DNA of 64,000 nucleotides, taken from positions 124,001 to 188,000 of the forward strand of contig NZ_RJVF01000013.1 of NCBI RefSeq assembly GCF_003752175.1, given 5' to 3'. Shown here piece after piece: positions 33,088 through 43,500 of this stretch. The position numbers were made by a program, and so were the translations under genes. The notes below the pieces were generated by a model. That model did not search any database, was not told the origin of the DNA, and saw nothing but the letters and a program-made list of their open reading frames with translations. Source of the stretch: Comamonas sp. BIGb0124. GTDB taxonomy: Bacteria > Pseudomonadota > Gammaproteobacteria > Burkholderiales > Burkholderiaceae_C. The number at the start of each line of letters is the position of its first letter. The stretch's first letter is position 1.

Positions 33088-34545
33088 GTGGGGATTTACG
33101 CAGTCGAGGTCTTGCCGTTTTGGAAACGGCCATTGGGAGACGACTGGCTGGCAGTCAGCGGCTCGGGTGACCATGTTTTCTTATCGGGACCTGAAGTCGA
33201 AACACTGAACAAAGGGTGCGTCAGCGAATTGCCGCTGGCATTGCAAGCCACGCTCAAATCCCGCTTCTTCACAGCGAGCACCGATACTCCAGGCACGCGG
33301 CGGCTCCTCAATTCAAGACGGGCGGCACGTCGAGAAACGGTCACTGCGGGCCCCAGTCTGCATATTCTTGTTCCCACTCTGCAGTGTGCGCATTCGTGCC
33401 AGTATTGCCAAGTCAGCCGTTCATTGCACGATACCGGCCACACGATGACTCGTGAAGATTTGCATGCCGCTTGTGATCGAATTTTCGACAGTCAATCGCC
33501 AACGCTGACGATCGAATTTCAGGGCGGGGACCCGCTGCTGCGCTTTGATCTGGTGCGGGAAGCCATCGAGCGGATCCAGATTAAAAACCGTCATGAGGGA
33601 CGACTGCTGCGATTTGTGGTGGCTTCGACGTTGCATCAACTTGACGACGCCATGTGTGCCTACTTTCGCGAGCACGGCGTTGTACTGTCCACCAGCGTGG
33701 ATGGTCCGGCGTCACTGCATAACCGTAATCGGCCCCTCCCGGGGCGCGATGCGTACGAGCGCACTTTGGCGGGCATCGAGAGAGCGCGGCGCTGGATGGG
33801 TCACGATGCCGTTTCAGCGCTGATGACGACAACCAAGGCATCATTGGCGCACCCCGAGGCGATCGTCGACGAGTACGTACGGCTGGGCTTTGCCGAGATC
33901 TTTTTGCGTCCACTCAGCAGCTATGGCTTTGCCAAGCGCAATCAGGCCTTACTGGGTTATCGACCCGCTCAGTTCGAGACTTTCTACCGCCGAGCTTTTG
34001 AGCGCGTACTTCACTGGAACCGTCAGGGTGTGCCGCTACGAGAAGTCTATGCGTCCATCATTCTCAACAAGATTCTCTCGCCATTCGACAGCGGCTATGT
34101 CGACCTGCAAAGTCCGACAGGGGCGGGTCAAAGCGTACTGGTCTACAACTACGACGGTTACGTCTATCCAAGTGATGAAGCACGCATGCTGGCTGAATCG
34201 GGAGACATTTCGCTGCGTTTGGGGCCCATTGGTACGCCGCTGGCCGAGCTTCAACAGTCCGCCGTTCAACAGGCATTGATTGAGGCCAGTCAAGTCGAGC
34301 GGGTCGATGACTGCCGAACGTGCGCCTTCCAGAGCTACTGTGCGCCCAACCCGGTCGACGCACAGGCGCAATTTGGTCGACTGGACACACCGGCCCTGGA
34401 AACCGAGCACTGCCAACGACACCAGTGGCTGTTCGATTTCTTCTTCGATGCAGTACGTCAGGCTGACGAGGATCGCTTGGATCTATTTCATGCGTGGGCC
34501 AGGCCCACATCGTCCCCCGAGCAGGAGACCTTATGCGACGCATGA
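33088..34545 (+). CDS. hxsB: His-Xaa-Ser system radical SAM maturase HxsB
   Basis: A 485-aa radical SAM/SPASM-type enzyme. The N-terminal 85 residues start with VLPFWKRPLGDDWLAVSGSGDHVFLSG, the leader-recognition-like part of HxsB. The 4Fe-4S-SAM motif is C100-x3-C104-x2-C107, the GGDPLLRFDL motif follows, and a C-terminal auxiliary cluster region includes C409, C412 and C418. It should modify the His-Xaa-Ser repeats of HxsA. The start is a GTG with GGGAGGATGA before it. The gene overlaps hxsC by 13 bases, so hxsB-hxsC-hxsA form one unit. Confidence 0.88.
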   Translation: MGIYAVEVLPFWKRPLGDDWLAVSGSGDHVFLSGPEVETLNKGCVSELPLALQATLKSRFFTASTDTPGTRRLLNSRRAARRETVTAGPSLHILVPTLQCAHSCQYCQVSRSLHDTGHTMTREDLHAACDRIFDSQSPTLTIEFQGGDPLLRFDLVREAIERIQIKNRHEGRLLRFVVASTLHQLDDAMCAYFREHGVVLSTSVDGPASLHNRNRPLPGRDAYERTLAGIERARRWMGHDAVSALMTTTKASLAHPEAIVDEYVRLGFAEIFLRPLSSYGFAKRNQALLGYRPAQFETFYRRAFERVLHWNRQGVPLREVYASIILNKILSPFDSGYVDLQSPTGAGQSVLVYNYDGYVYPSDEARMLAESGDISLRLGPIGTPLAELQQSAVQQALIEASQVERVDDCRTCAFQSYCAPNPVDAQAQFGRLDTPALETEHCQRHQWLFDFFFDAVRQADEDRLDLFHAWARPTSSPEQETLCDA

Positions 34546-35669
34546 GTGCAAGCTTTGGAAGCCGAGTGCAGAACGAAGACATTTGGCGCGTGGTATCAAT
34601 TGAAACTCTCGCAGCCCAATGGCAATCGGATCTGCAGTTTCTGGTCAAGGTCACCCGTGACAGTGACCGGAAGCACGTCCACCAACTTCAGGCTGCAGGT
34701 CTTGGCAATGTCGAATGGATGGATGCCTGCGATACCGAGATTGGCGACGTGGTAGTCACCACACCCCATCGATCGCAAGCAGCGGTGCTTTACCGCCCAA
34801 GCGACCTTCACCATGGCTTGCAACTCACGAATCGGTGCAACAGCAACTGCCTGATGTGCTCTCAACCCCCGACGCCGCAAGCTGACGACTGGATGGTTCG
34901 TGAGGCTGTCGAGGTCATTCGCCACATGGGCAGTTCCCCGCCGGTACTGGGACTCACAGGTGGAGAGCCCTTGCTCTTAGGCGAGGGTCTGCGTGAGGTT
35001 CTCGATCATGTGCATGAATGTCACCCGAGCACTCGGGTCGAGATTTTGAGCAACGGCCGCTTGCTTGCCAATGCCCCTCTGTGCAAAGCCGTTGTGGATG
35101 GATTGCAGACACCGACCACATGGTTGGTGCCACTGTATGGCCACGTCGATTTTTTGCACGATTTTGTTGTGCAAGCCCATGGCGCATTCGAGCAGACGCT
35201 TGCGGGGCTGCTCAATCTCCAGCAACACCGCCAGCCGATTCAGTTGCGTATCGTCTTGATCAAGCCAGTGCTGGATGTTTTGCCGGAGCTGTGTACTTTC
35301 ATTGGTCGCAACCTGCCATTCGTCAAAGAGGTCGCCCTCATGGCTTGCGAGCCTATCGGCTTTGCGCTGGCCAACCGGGAGTTGTGCGAGGTTGACCTGG
35401 CGGACTGGCAGGGCACGTTGGAACAAGCCGCTCGCCAACTGAAACGGCATTCCGTTCCCTTTCTCTTCATGAACACGCCGCTTTGCGCACTGCCGACGGA
35501 TCTTCATGGGCACGCTCACCGAAGCATCTCGGACTGGAAAAACGTCTACACGCCAGTCTGTGAACCTTGCCAGCTCAAACCGGACTGCGCCGGCTTTTTT
35601 GCTTGGCATGAGCGAGGCTGGAAACCCGCCAAAACCATCCCCATTACGCGCGAGGAGTACACGGCATGA
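34533..35669 (+). CDS. hxsC: His-Xaa-Ser system radical SAM maturase HxsC
   Basis: A 378-aa radical SAM enzyme. The cluster motif is C102-x3-C106-x2-C109 (NRCNSNCLMCS), the SAM-contact motif is GLTGGEPLL, and the C-terminus has a second cysteine group CEPCQLKPDC (343-352), as in HxsC. The ATG with AGGAG five or six bases upstream is inside hxsB; another ATG lies three codons later. It acts with HxsB on the repeat protein encoded next, whose start overlaps this stop (ATGA). The chemical modification is not known from sequence. Confidence 0.88.
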   Translation: MRRMSASFGSRVQNEDIWRVVSIETLAAQWQSDLQFLVKVTRDSDRKHVHQLQAAGLGNVEWMDACDTEIGDVVVTTPHRSQAAVLYRPSDLHHGLQLTNRCNSNCLMCSQPPTPQADDWMVREAVEVIRHMGSSPPVLGLTGGEPLLLGEGLREVLDHVHECHPSTRVEILSNGRLLANAPLCKAVVDGLQTPTTWLVPLYGHVDFLHDFVVQAHGAFEQTLAGLLNLQQHRQPIQLRIVLIKPVLDVLPELCTFIGRNLPFVKEVALMACEPIGFALANRELCEVDLADWQGTLEQAARQLKRHSVPFLFMNTPLCALPTDLHGHAHRSISDWKNVYTPVCEPCQLKPDCAGFFAWHERGWKPAKTIPITREEYTA

Positions 35670-36379
35670 GCCGTTTCATCAAAAACATCGGCCTGTTTCT
35701 GGCCAGTATCACCCCGTTGGCCGGGAGCAAGACTGCCGATGCAGCCATTCCGGCCTCTGAACTGGCACTCAATGCACTCAACGAGCCGCAGGCTGTGCCG
35801 TTGCGTCCCCTGAACTTCGAGCACGACAACCTGTTCGCGGGTCATCGGTCACATTCCAGCCATCGATCTCACTCCAGTCACAGCTCACATTACTCGGGAT
35901 CAAGCGGCCGTTCCTCGTATTACTCCTCACCTGCGCCCTCGCCTGCCCCCAGCTACAGCGCGCCGAGGTCGTCTCCAACGCCTGCCCCCGCACCTTCTCG
36001 TTCTTCTTCGTCGACAGCGGCGGGCACCGCCAGCAATCTCTTGGGTTCGCCGTCGCGCCCACTGGCTCCATCGCCGAATCCGTCTTCGACAACTGTCCAG
36101 CCTGCAACGACATCCAGTGCCACATCCGCCAAAGGCGCTACGGCAGTTGGACAAGGCGATGGGGTCGAGATGAACCGCACGGAGAAGCTCAAACTGCAAA
36201 TCATGAGGGTGCAAATCAAGCTTCTGTCGGTAGGACTTTATGACGGACCGGCCAACGGCGTGATGACGCCCCAGACCGTCGAGGCGCTGAAACGGTTCCA
36301 GATCGTTAAATCGCTGCCTGCAAATGGGCTGATGTCGACGGAGACGATGAACGCGTTGGGCATCACGGCAGTCAGGTAA
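35666..36379 (+). CDS. hxsA: His-Xaa-Ser repeat protein HxsA with peptidoglycan-binding domain
   Basis: A 237-aa substrate protein. An N-terminal hydrophobic segment (FIKNIGLFLASITPLAG) is probably an export signal. Residues 60-77 are six uninterrupted His-Xaa-Ser triplets, followed by a Ser/Tyr patch and a long Pro/Ser/Ala-rich linker (about 88-165). Residues 172-236 form a peptidoglycan-binding domain type 1 (RVQIKLLSVGLYDGPANGVMTPQTVEALKRFQ). The modified repeat is thus likely displayed in the cell wall space. It follows hxsC with a four-base overlap. Confidence 0.88.
   Translation: MSRFIKNIGLFLASITPLAGSKTADAAIPASELALNALNEPQAVPLRPLNFEHDNLFAGHRSHSSHRSHSSHSSHYSGSSGRSSYYSSPAPSPAPSYSAPRSSPTPAPAPSRSSSSTAAGTASNLLGSPSRPLAPSPNPSSTTVQPATTSSATSAKGATAVGQGDGVEMNRTEKLKLQIMRVQIKLLSVGLYDGPANGVMTPQTVEALKRFQIVKSLPANGLMSTETMNALGITAVR
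35843..35896 (+). repeat. Six His-Xaa-Ser codon triplets in hxsA
   Basis: The coding repeat translates to HRS-HSS-HRS-HSS-HSS-HYS. The codons (cat/cac, tcg/tca/tcc/tct) vary, so selection acts on the peptide rather than on DNA repeats. Confidence 0.85.
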
Positions 36380-36464
36380 AAATAGATCGACCTACTCAAT
36401 TTTTCGTGGCAGGTTCGAGAAGCCGGTCATTCCAAAACATCGCCCCTCGAATAAAGGACATCTA

Positions 36465-36893
36465 ATGGCCCGCAAATCATCCAAAGTTCAAGGAACTCTC
36501 ATCGCAGCGGCGGCAGTCATAGGTTTACCTATCTATGGCGCCTCGAAAGTCATCGACTCTTCGGGCTGGGCAATTCCACTCTTGGCGATGTTGGGGCTGG
36601 TAGTGGCGATTGCGCTGTACAAATACAACAAAAAGCACAAGCGCCTCACCTACCTTAGAGGCAAATACAAAGACGAAACAACTGTGCAGAAAATTTACGC
36701 TGGCTATTTCTGGGAAGGTCAGACTGCCGAGCAACTGTTGGACTCGCTGGGACGTCCTGAGTCGGTAGACAACAAATTACTAAAGACCAAGATCAAGGAA
36801 GTCTGGAAGTACAACCGGCAGGGTGTCAATCGCTATGGACTCAGGATCACTGTTGAAAATGGCCACGTCGCAGGATGGGACAAAAAATCATAG
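36465..36893 (+). CDS. Two-helix membrane protein with BamE/SmpA-like tail
   Basis: 142 aa. Two membrane helices (about 10-28 and 35-53) are followed by a basic loop KYNKKHKR and a C-terminal domain reading GYFWEGQTAEQLLDSLGRPESVDN...KEVWKYNRQGVNRYGLRITVENGHVAGW. The pattern of G-T-EQ-LLDSLG-P and a later W-Y plus GHV--W resembles SmpA/BamE-like modules. Function is unknown. It lies 85 bases after hxsA on the same strand, so it may belong to the unit, but it is not HxsD. Base composition is lower in GC than neighbours. Confidence 0.65.
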   Translation: MARKSSKVQGTLIAAAAVIGLPIYGASKVIDSSGWAIPLLAMLGLVVAIALYKYNKKHKRLTYLRGKYKDETTVQKIYAGYFWEGQTAEQLLDSLGRPESVDNKLLKTKIKEVWKYNRQGVNRYGLRITVENGHVAGWDKKS

Positions 36894-37030
36894 CCGCTCA
36901 CACCAAAGCTGGCATTCAACAACTCCTTTGCAGCTTACGCTTTTAGCGATATCACCCGCACCAATTCGGTCGGATCAATACGGCCTGGCGCATTACGCCA
37001 TCCTTGAAGTGTCCAACTGGCGTCATGGCA

Positions 37031-37066
37031 AAACAAAAACCCCGCCAAGTTCACACTCAGCGGGGT
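37031..37066 (-). terminator. Rho-independent terminator of the aldolase gene
   Basis: On the minus strand GCGGGG pairs with CCCCGC... read as stem ACCCCGC/GCGGGGT around a 14-base loop, followed by TTTTTGTTTT. It ends transcription about 90 bases after the aldolase stop. Confidence 0.8.
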
Positions 37067-37152
37067 CTCTGCCTTAGAACAGGCAGACCTGCAGCACGGC
37101 AGGCCAGCTCGTCCCAAGAAACGGTCAATTCAACTTATCAGTCGATCAACAC

Positions 37153-38040
37153 TCAGGCAATCGAAGCCTGGTAGATCGTTTCGATGGTGCCATCGATGGT
37201 CTTGTTGAACTCGTCGTCGCTTTGCTGTGCGCTCAGGCCTTCGGTGAGGGCGCGGCTGAAGCTGGCGATGATGCCGGGGTTGCGGGCCAGGCGGGCGTTG
37301 GCTTCGTCGCGGCTGTAGCCGCCGGAGAGCGCAACGACGCGGACGACACGGGCGTGTTCGACGAGTTCCTTGTAGAAACCGTCGACTTCGGGCAGGGTCA
37401 GCTTGAGCATGACGACGGCGTCGGCCGGCAGTGCGTCGAGGTGGGCCAGCAGGGATTTCTTGAGCAGGGCTTCGGCGTCGGCCTTGTCGGGCGCGGCGAT
37501 GGAGACTTCGGGCTCGATGATGGGCACGAGGCCGGCGGCAAGGATCTGCTGGCCGACTTCGAACTGCTGGGCGACGACGGCGTCGATGCCCTTGGCGTTG
37601 GCTTCATGCACCACAGAACGCATCTTGGTGCCGAAAATGCCCTTGGCGACAGCGCGCTTGAGCAGTTCGTCCAGACCGGCGATGGGCTTCATGAGCTCGA
37701 CGCCGTCGGCGCGTGCGGCCAGGCCCTTGTCGACCTTCAGGAAAGGCACGACTTGTTTGCGTTCCCACAGGTAGGCGGCTGCGTCCAGGCCATCGAACTG
37801 GCGGTCCATGGTGGCTTCGAACAGGATGGCGCCCAGTACACGCTTGCCGTCGAATGCCGGGCTGCTCACGATGCGGGTGCGCATGGCGTGCACGAGATCG
37901 AACATCTCGGCGTCGCCGCTGTACGACGATTCTTCGACGCCATACAGTTTCAAGGCCTTGGGGGTGCTGCCGCCGCTTTGATCCAGCGCGGCGATGAAGC
38001 CCTTGCCTTCTTTGACTTTGGCCAATTGTTCCTGATGCAC
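37153..38040 (-). CDS. Class I fructose-bisphosphate aldolase
   Basis: A 295-aa cytoplasmic glycolytic/gluconeogenic enzyme that cleaves fructose 1,6-bisphosphate to dihydroxyacetone phosphate and glyceraldehyde 3-phosphate through a Schiff-base lysine. [44 protein letters not shown] and MLKLTLPE are the usual bacterial class I blocks. I start at a GTG (VHQEQLAK) with AGGAG eight bases before it; a longer frame adds about 100 arginine-rich residues from the leader. It is monocistronic and ends at a strong terminator. Confidence 0.93.
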   Translation of the reverse strand: MHQEQLAKVKEGKGFIAALDQSGGSTPKALKLYGVEESSYSGDAEMFDLVHAMRTRIVSSPAFDGKRVLGAILFEATMDRQFDGLDAAAYLWERKQVVPFLKVDKGLAARADGVELMKPIAGLDELLKRAVAKGIFGTKMRSVVHEANAKGIDAVVAQQFEVGQQILAAGLVPIIEPEVSIAAPDKADAEALLKKSLLAHLDALPADAVVMLKLTLPEVDGFYKELVEHARVVRVVALSGGYSRDEANARLARNPGIIASFSRALTEGLSAQQSDDEFNKTIDGTIETIYQASIA

Positions 38041-38233
38041 AGTGGTTGCTCCTATAGAGTTTGAAAATCTGAAAATCTGAACTTCGAAACCGACAAAACC
38101 GACTATCCAGGGCTGGTCCAGCCCGGCAACGCGGTCGATGATACCGGGTTTGACTTGGCTGCAGACAGGTCGCAGGCGAAGTCGAAGGTACTCGCCCCAG
38201 GGAACAGGGGTTCGAAACCCGCTGTTGTCCGAC

Positions 38234-40534
38234 TCAATCGCGGTCGTCTCCCGGCTGCCCCAGGCCGCTGCTGCGCTGCACTCGCCGCTCGACGGCGGTG
38301 CGCAGCACGGCGGTCCGTGCGGCCAGCGTGGCGTCGGCACGCCGCTGGGCCAGGGCGAGCGTGAACCAGCTTTTGGCGCGGGTGATGCCGGTGTAGATCA
38401 GTTCACGCGTGAGCATGGGGCTGAGCGCATCGGGCACGATCATGGCGGCGTGGGCGAATTCCGAGCCCTGCGATTTGTGCACGGTGAGCGCAAAGACGGA
38501 TTCGACGGCCTGCAGCCGGCTGGGCAGCACCCAGCGTATGCCCTGGCTGCCGTCGCCGGCCGCAAAGGCCACGCGGGGCGACCAGGCCAGCCGGCCGCCC
38601 TGCCCTGCCACCGGTCGGGCCAGGGTGATGCCGATGTCGCCGTTCATCAGGCCCAGGCCGTAGTCGTTGCGCGTGACCAGCACGGGCCGGCCCAGGTACC
38701 AGCCCTGCGCGGCGGGAATGAGTCCCTGGCGGGCCAGCTCGCGTGCGATGGTGAGGTTGAGCCCCTCCACACCCCAGGGCCCGCGCCGCAGGGCACACAG
38801 AATCTGAAACTGGGCATGCGCCTCGAGCACCTGGCGAGCCCACGCGTCGAAGGCGCTGTCGTCGGCGTCGAGATCGGGCTGGCGGTCGCGCAGCAGCGTC
38901 AGGTAATGACGGTAGCCTTTCGGGCTGCCGGGCTTGGCGGCGTGGCCGGGCCAGTCGCCGCCTTCGACGGCCAGGCGGGCCAGTGCACCGGCGGATGCCT
39001 GGGTGCGGGGCGCGTATCCGCTTGGGCCGGGGATGCCTTGCGCCGGGCCGGCCCCGATTCCCTCGGGGGCGAGCCAGCTCGTGGCCAGATCGTGATGCCC
39101 CTGCGCCAGCACGGCCATCACCCACTGCGGCTGGCCGGCGTTGACCGCCTCGGCCAGTTGGCCGATGCCGCTGCGGGCGTCGAAGCGGTAGCTGTGCCGC
39201 AGCATGGCCACGGCCTGGTCCAGCGGGCGGCCCTGGGCATCGGTCAATGCCGGATCGACCGGCTGGCCGCTGACGCGCTGCAGCCATTCGGCGGTCTGCG
39301 GCAGGTAGTGCGCGGTGCGCGCCCGGGCGCAGAGCTCGCCCAGCACGGCACCGGCCTCGACCGAGGCCAACTGGTCCTTGTCACCCAGCATGAGCAACCG
39401 GGCATGCGCGGGCAGCGCGGCCAGAACGGCGGCCATCATCTCCAGGTCGATCATCGAGGCTTCGTCGACCACCAGCACGTCGAGCGCCAGCGGGTTGCCG
39501 GCATGGTGGCGGAACTGCCGGCTGTCGGGACGGCTGCCGAGCAGGCGGTGCAGCGTGGTGACTTCGACCGGAATGTGCCGGCGCACGGTTTCTCCATGGG
39601 CTAGATGATCGAGATCGAGCTGGAGTACGGTGGCGGCGATGGATTCGTTGAGCCGGGCTGCGGCCTTGCCGGTGGGCGCGGCCAGGCGGATGCGCAAGGC
39701 GGCGGGACGCTCGCCGGTGAGCGCCAGGCTTTGCAGCAGGGCCAGCAGCTTGACGACGGTGGTGGTCTTGCCGGTGCCGGGCCCGCCGGTGATGACGCCG
39801 AAGGCGGTGCCGGCCATGAGCGCACAGGCGAGTTTCTGCCAGTCGGTGGCGGGGCCGGCCGGGGCTTCGGCGGCGTCGGGAAGGGTCCGAGCCGGCTTCG
39901 GCGGCGGGAACAGCGCCTCGAGCGCATCGCGCAGCACTGCGGTGGGCAGGGCTTCGCGCCGTGCGGCGTTGCCGGCCAGGCGGGCTTCGATGCCGGCCTG
40001 CACCTGCTGCTCGTAGCGCCAGTATCTGCGCAGGTAGAGACGGTTGCCGTGCAAGACCAACGGGCGGGCGGCCTCTGCCGAGGCCGCCCGCCGATGGTCG
40101 CCATCGTCGATCGCCCTGCCCGGCTGCGATCCATCGATCGACTCGACCAGGCGGCTGGCATCGAGCGCGCGGCGCCAGTCGTCGGCCTGCAGGCCTTCGA
40201 GCACGTCCGAGGGCAGGCGCGGCAAGGCGGTCCCGGTTTCGCCGTCGGGCGGCAGGGAGAGCACGAACCGGCTGTTGTCGAGCGTGGCCTGCAGGTCGAG
40301 GCACACATGGCCACGGCCCAGTTGGTGGCTGGCCAGTGCGGCGGCGAGCAGCAGGCGGGCATCGGCGGTCGGGTCTTGTTCCAGCAAGAAAGCCGCAAGC
40401 ATGCGGTCGAGCGCGCGCAGCCAGCCTTGGGCCACCCATTCGCCGAGCAGATCCATCATGCCGGCCGGGCCGGGGAACGGCGTGGCCGGGGCCAGGAGGT
40501 CGAGCTGGCCGGAGCCGTGGGTGGGCGTGGTCAT
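38234..40534 (-). CDS. recD: Exodeoxyribonuclease V subunit alpha, RecD
   Basis: A 766-aa superfamily 1B helicase, the 5'-3' motor of RecBCD. Walker A is [10 protein letters not shown], Walker B region is [12 protein letters not shown], then [19 protein letters not shown] (motif III) and the C-terminal [11 protein letters not shown] (motif V) and TGITRAK (motif VI). Length is longer than the E. coli protein because of extra loops near residues 480-540. Its ATG overlaps the recB stop (ATGA); the order recC-recB-recD on one transcript is usual in betaproteobacteria. Confidence 0.95.
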   Translation of the reverse strand: MTTPTHGSGQLDLLAPATPFPGPAGMMDLLGEWVAQGWLRALDRMLAAFLLEQDPTADARLLLAAALASHQLGRGHVCLDLQATLDNSRFVLSLPPDGETGTALPRLPSDVLEGLQADDWRRALDASRLVESIDGSQPGRAIDDGDHRRAASAEAARPLVLHGNRLYLRRYWRYEQQVQAGIEARLAGNAARREALPTAVLRDALEALFPPPKPARTLPDAAEAPAGPATDWQKLACALMAGTAFGVITGGPGTGKTTTVVKLLALLQSLALTGERPAALRIRLAAPTGKAAARLNESIAATVLQLDLDHLAHGETVRRHIPVEVTTLHRLLGSRPDSRQFRHHAGNPLALDVLVVDEASMIDLEMMAAVLAALPAHARLLMLGDKDQLASVEAGAVLGELCARARTAHYLPQTAEWLQRVSGQPVDPALTDAQGRPLDQAVAMLRHSYRFDARSGIGQLAEAVNAGQPQWVMAVLAQGHHDLATSWLAPEGIGAGPAQGIPGPSGYAPRTQASAGALARLAVEGGDWPGHAAKPGSPKGYRHYLTLLRDRQPDLDADDSAFDAWARQVLEAHAQFQILCALRRGPWGVEGLNLTIARELARQGLIPAAQGWYLGRPVLVTRNDYGLGLMNGDIGITLARPVAGQGGRLAWSPRVAFAAGDGSQGIRWVLPSRLQAVESVFALTVHKSQGSEFAHAAMIVPDALSPMLTRELIYTGITRAKSWFTLALAQRRADATLAARTAVLRTAVERRVQRSSGLGQPGDDRD

Positions 40535-43500
40535 GGTGTGGGGGTCTCCTGCCCCTGAAACAGCGCGTCGAGCGCGTCCATCAGCGCCAGCGGCGGTTTG
40601 TCTGCATACACGCCCTGGCCCGGCGCGCCGATGCCGCGCATGAACAGGTAGACGGCTCCGCCGACATGGCGGTCGTAATCGTAGTCGGGCAATCGCACGC
40701 GCAGCAGGCGGTGCAGTGCAAACAGATACAGGCTGTATTGCAGGTCGTAGCGGTGTTCGGCCATGGCCAGCCGCATGGCGGGATGGCTGTAGGCGCTGTC
40801 GTCCGGGCCCAGCCAGTTCGATTTGTAGTCGGCGACGTAATAGCGGCCCTCGTGCTCGAACACCAGATCGATGAAGCCCTTGAGCAGGCCGTTGAGCTGG
40901 TCGGGGCGCACCCGCGGACGCGGCGTGTCTTGCAGGGTGTAGCGTGTCACCCATTCATCGAGCCTGAGCGCATCGACATGGCTGGCCGAGAACCAGAATT
41001 CCATCTCGGACTGGCTGGATGGGAGTGCGGCCAGGGCGACGGGCGGGCTGGCGCCGGGGTCGGGCAGCGGCAGCGGGGTGGTCGCCAGTCGCAGCAGCCA
41101 CGTCACCAGCGGATCGATCCATTCGGTCCAGCCCCGCAGCGTGCAGCGGCGGGCCACGGTGTCGCGCAGCAGCGCGGGCGAGGCGACGACCTGCGCATAG
41201 CCCTGCTCGGCCATCCACTCCAACAGGCCATGCAGAAAACTGCCCGGCGCAGCACCGCGTGGAAAGGCATGGGGGCTGCCGGCTTCGATCTCGGGCACGG
41301 CCCCCGGCGTGACCAGCGGCACGGTGGGCGGCACCGGGTGGGCGGATTCGCGCAGCCGGGCCTCTTGCGGCGTGGCGGGTTCGGCGGGGGTGCGCTCCAG
41401 GGTGTCCTGCACCTCGGGCAGGTCGGACAGGCTGGGCAACGCGCCGGTGTCAGGGTCTGCGATGCGCAGGGCCGAGTAGCTGGCGATCCACCACGGTGTG
41501 CGCACACGTGCCACAGGAATACGCGCCGCGCCGGGCGTGGGTGCGGCTTGCCGGGGCAGGCTGTCGTCATGGGCCGATGGGGCCGGTGCCAGGGCAATGG
41601 CGTCGCAGGTGCCGCGCCAGGTGGCCAGGGCGGTGGGCAGTTCTGCGGTGGGCACCGGTTGTCCGCCCGCCAGCAAGTAGCCGACGGCGCCCTTGTGCAG
41701 TTCGCAGTGGCGCGCATTGCCGGCCACCAGCGGCGCGGCGCCCATCCAGATGGCATGGCGCGCACGCGTGAGCGCGACGTACAGCAGGCGCAGGTCTTCG
41801 CTGAGGCGTTCGTCGTTGGCGCGTTCGTAGGCGGTGCCGGCCAGCACCTTGTCTCGCGAGAGTTCGACCACATAGGCGCCGGGCCAGCCGCTGGCGTCCT
41901 GCGGCGACTGGTGGTAGCCCAGGCTTGCACTGCGGCCGTCGACATCCTTCCAGGCGCAGATGTAGGGCAGCAGTACCAAGGGATATTCCAGCCCCTTGGA
42001 TTTGTGCACGGTGATGACCTTGATCAGGTCGGCATCGCTTTCGAGGCGCAGGATCTCTTCGGCGCCGGGCTGGGCGAGTTCTTCGGAAAAAGCCCGCACC
42101 AGCGCGTGTTCGCCGTCGAGCTCGGCCGACTGGCGTTGCAGCCATTCGCTGAGGTGCAGCACGTTGGTGAGGCTGCGCTCGCCGTCGGGCAAGGCACGCA
42201 GGCGCTCGGGCAAGTCGAAGTCCGAGAGCCAGCGGCGCAGCATGGGCAGCACGCCCTGTTTCTGCCAGATCAGCTTGTAGCCGTGCACGCGCAGCACCAG
42301 GGTCTCCCAATGCTGCTCGTCTTCGTTGAGCCGGTCGAGCGCGGCCCAGGCCAGTCCCATGGTGCGGGTGGCCAGCGCGGCGCGCAGCCGGCCGTCGTGG
42401 CCGGGCTCGACGCAGGCTTGCAGCCAGCGCAGCAGATCCTGCGCCTCGGGGGTGTCGAAGACCGAGTCGCGGTCGGAGAGGTAGACGCTGGCCAGCCGGC
42501 GCCGGGCCAATGCAGAGCGCACGGCCTCGGCTTCGGCCCGGCCGCGCACGAGGATGGCGATATCGGCCGGCCGCAGCGCACGCTGCACCCGCGGCAGCGC
42601 CCCGGCTTCGTCGGACGCATAGCCTGCACGCCCTTCGCTCGCCAGGGCCAGCCAGTCACGCACGGCGCTGGCACTGCGTTCGGCCATCTGCTCGCGGTAC
42701 ATCGTCGCGCCCACGGGCAAGAGCGGATCGACGGGGTTCTCCAGCATCCACACATTGAGCGCGGGCACCTCGGCGCCGTCGATCAGCAGGCGTTCCCGGC
42801 GGCCTTGGGCTTGCACGGGCACAAAGGGCACGGGATTGCGGCCATCGGGCTCGGCAAACCGGAAGGCGCCGCGTGGGTGGTGCGTTTCCGCATAGGCAAA
42901 GGCGTGGTTGACGGCCTCGACCACGGCCCGGGTGGAGCGGAAATTGGTGGCCAGCGTGTAATGCCGCCCGGCGGTGGCGGCGCGGGCCTGCAGATAGGTG
43001 TGGATGTCGGCGCCCCGGAAGGCGTAGATGGCCTGCTTGGGGTCGCCGATCATGAAGAGCCCGGTGGCCGCGTCGTTGCCCGCCACATCGTAGATGCGGT
43101 CGAAGATGCGGTACTGCAGCGGGTCGGTGTCCTGAAACTCGTCGATCAGCGCAACGGGAAACTGATGGCGGATGGCCAGGGCCAGGCGGTCGCCCTGCGC
43201 GCCTTGCAGCGCCACATCCAGGCGCACCAGCAGGTCGTTGAAGCCCAGTTCGGCGCGCCGGCTCTTGTCTTCGGCCAGGTTGGCGCGGATGCCGGCCAGC
43301 GCATGCAGCAGCAGCGCGGCACGCACGTCGGGCCGCGACTGCCCGTGGTCGAACCAATCGGCCAGGGGCTGCAGCAGCGGGTGCTCGGGCACGGGTTTCT
43401 TGCCGTTGAGCTGCAGGCGCTGCGGGGCCAGGCGCTCGAGGCGCAGGGACTGCGGATCGCCCTGCCCGGTGTGCGCCCAGTCGGCCAGGGCCTGCAGCCA

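Noticed and set aside
38207-38220. tRNA-like T-arm sequence GGGGTTCGAAACCC upstream of the aldolase gene
   Set aside because: No acceptor, D-arm or anticodon stem could be placed around it, and there is no CCA or matching 7-bp acceptor pairing.
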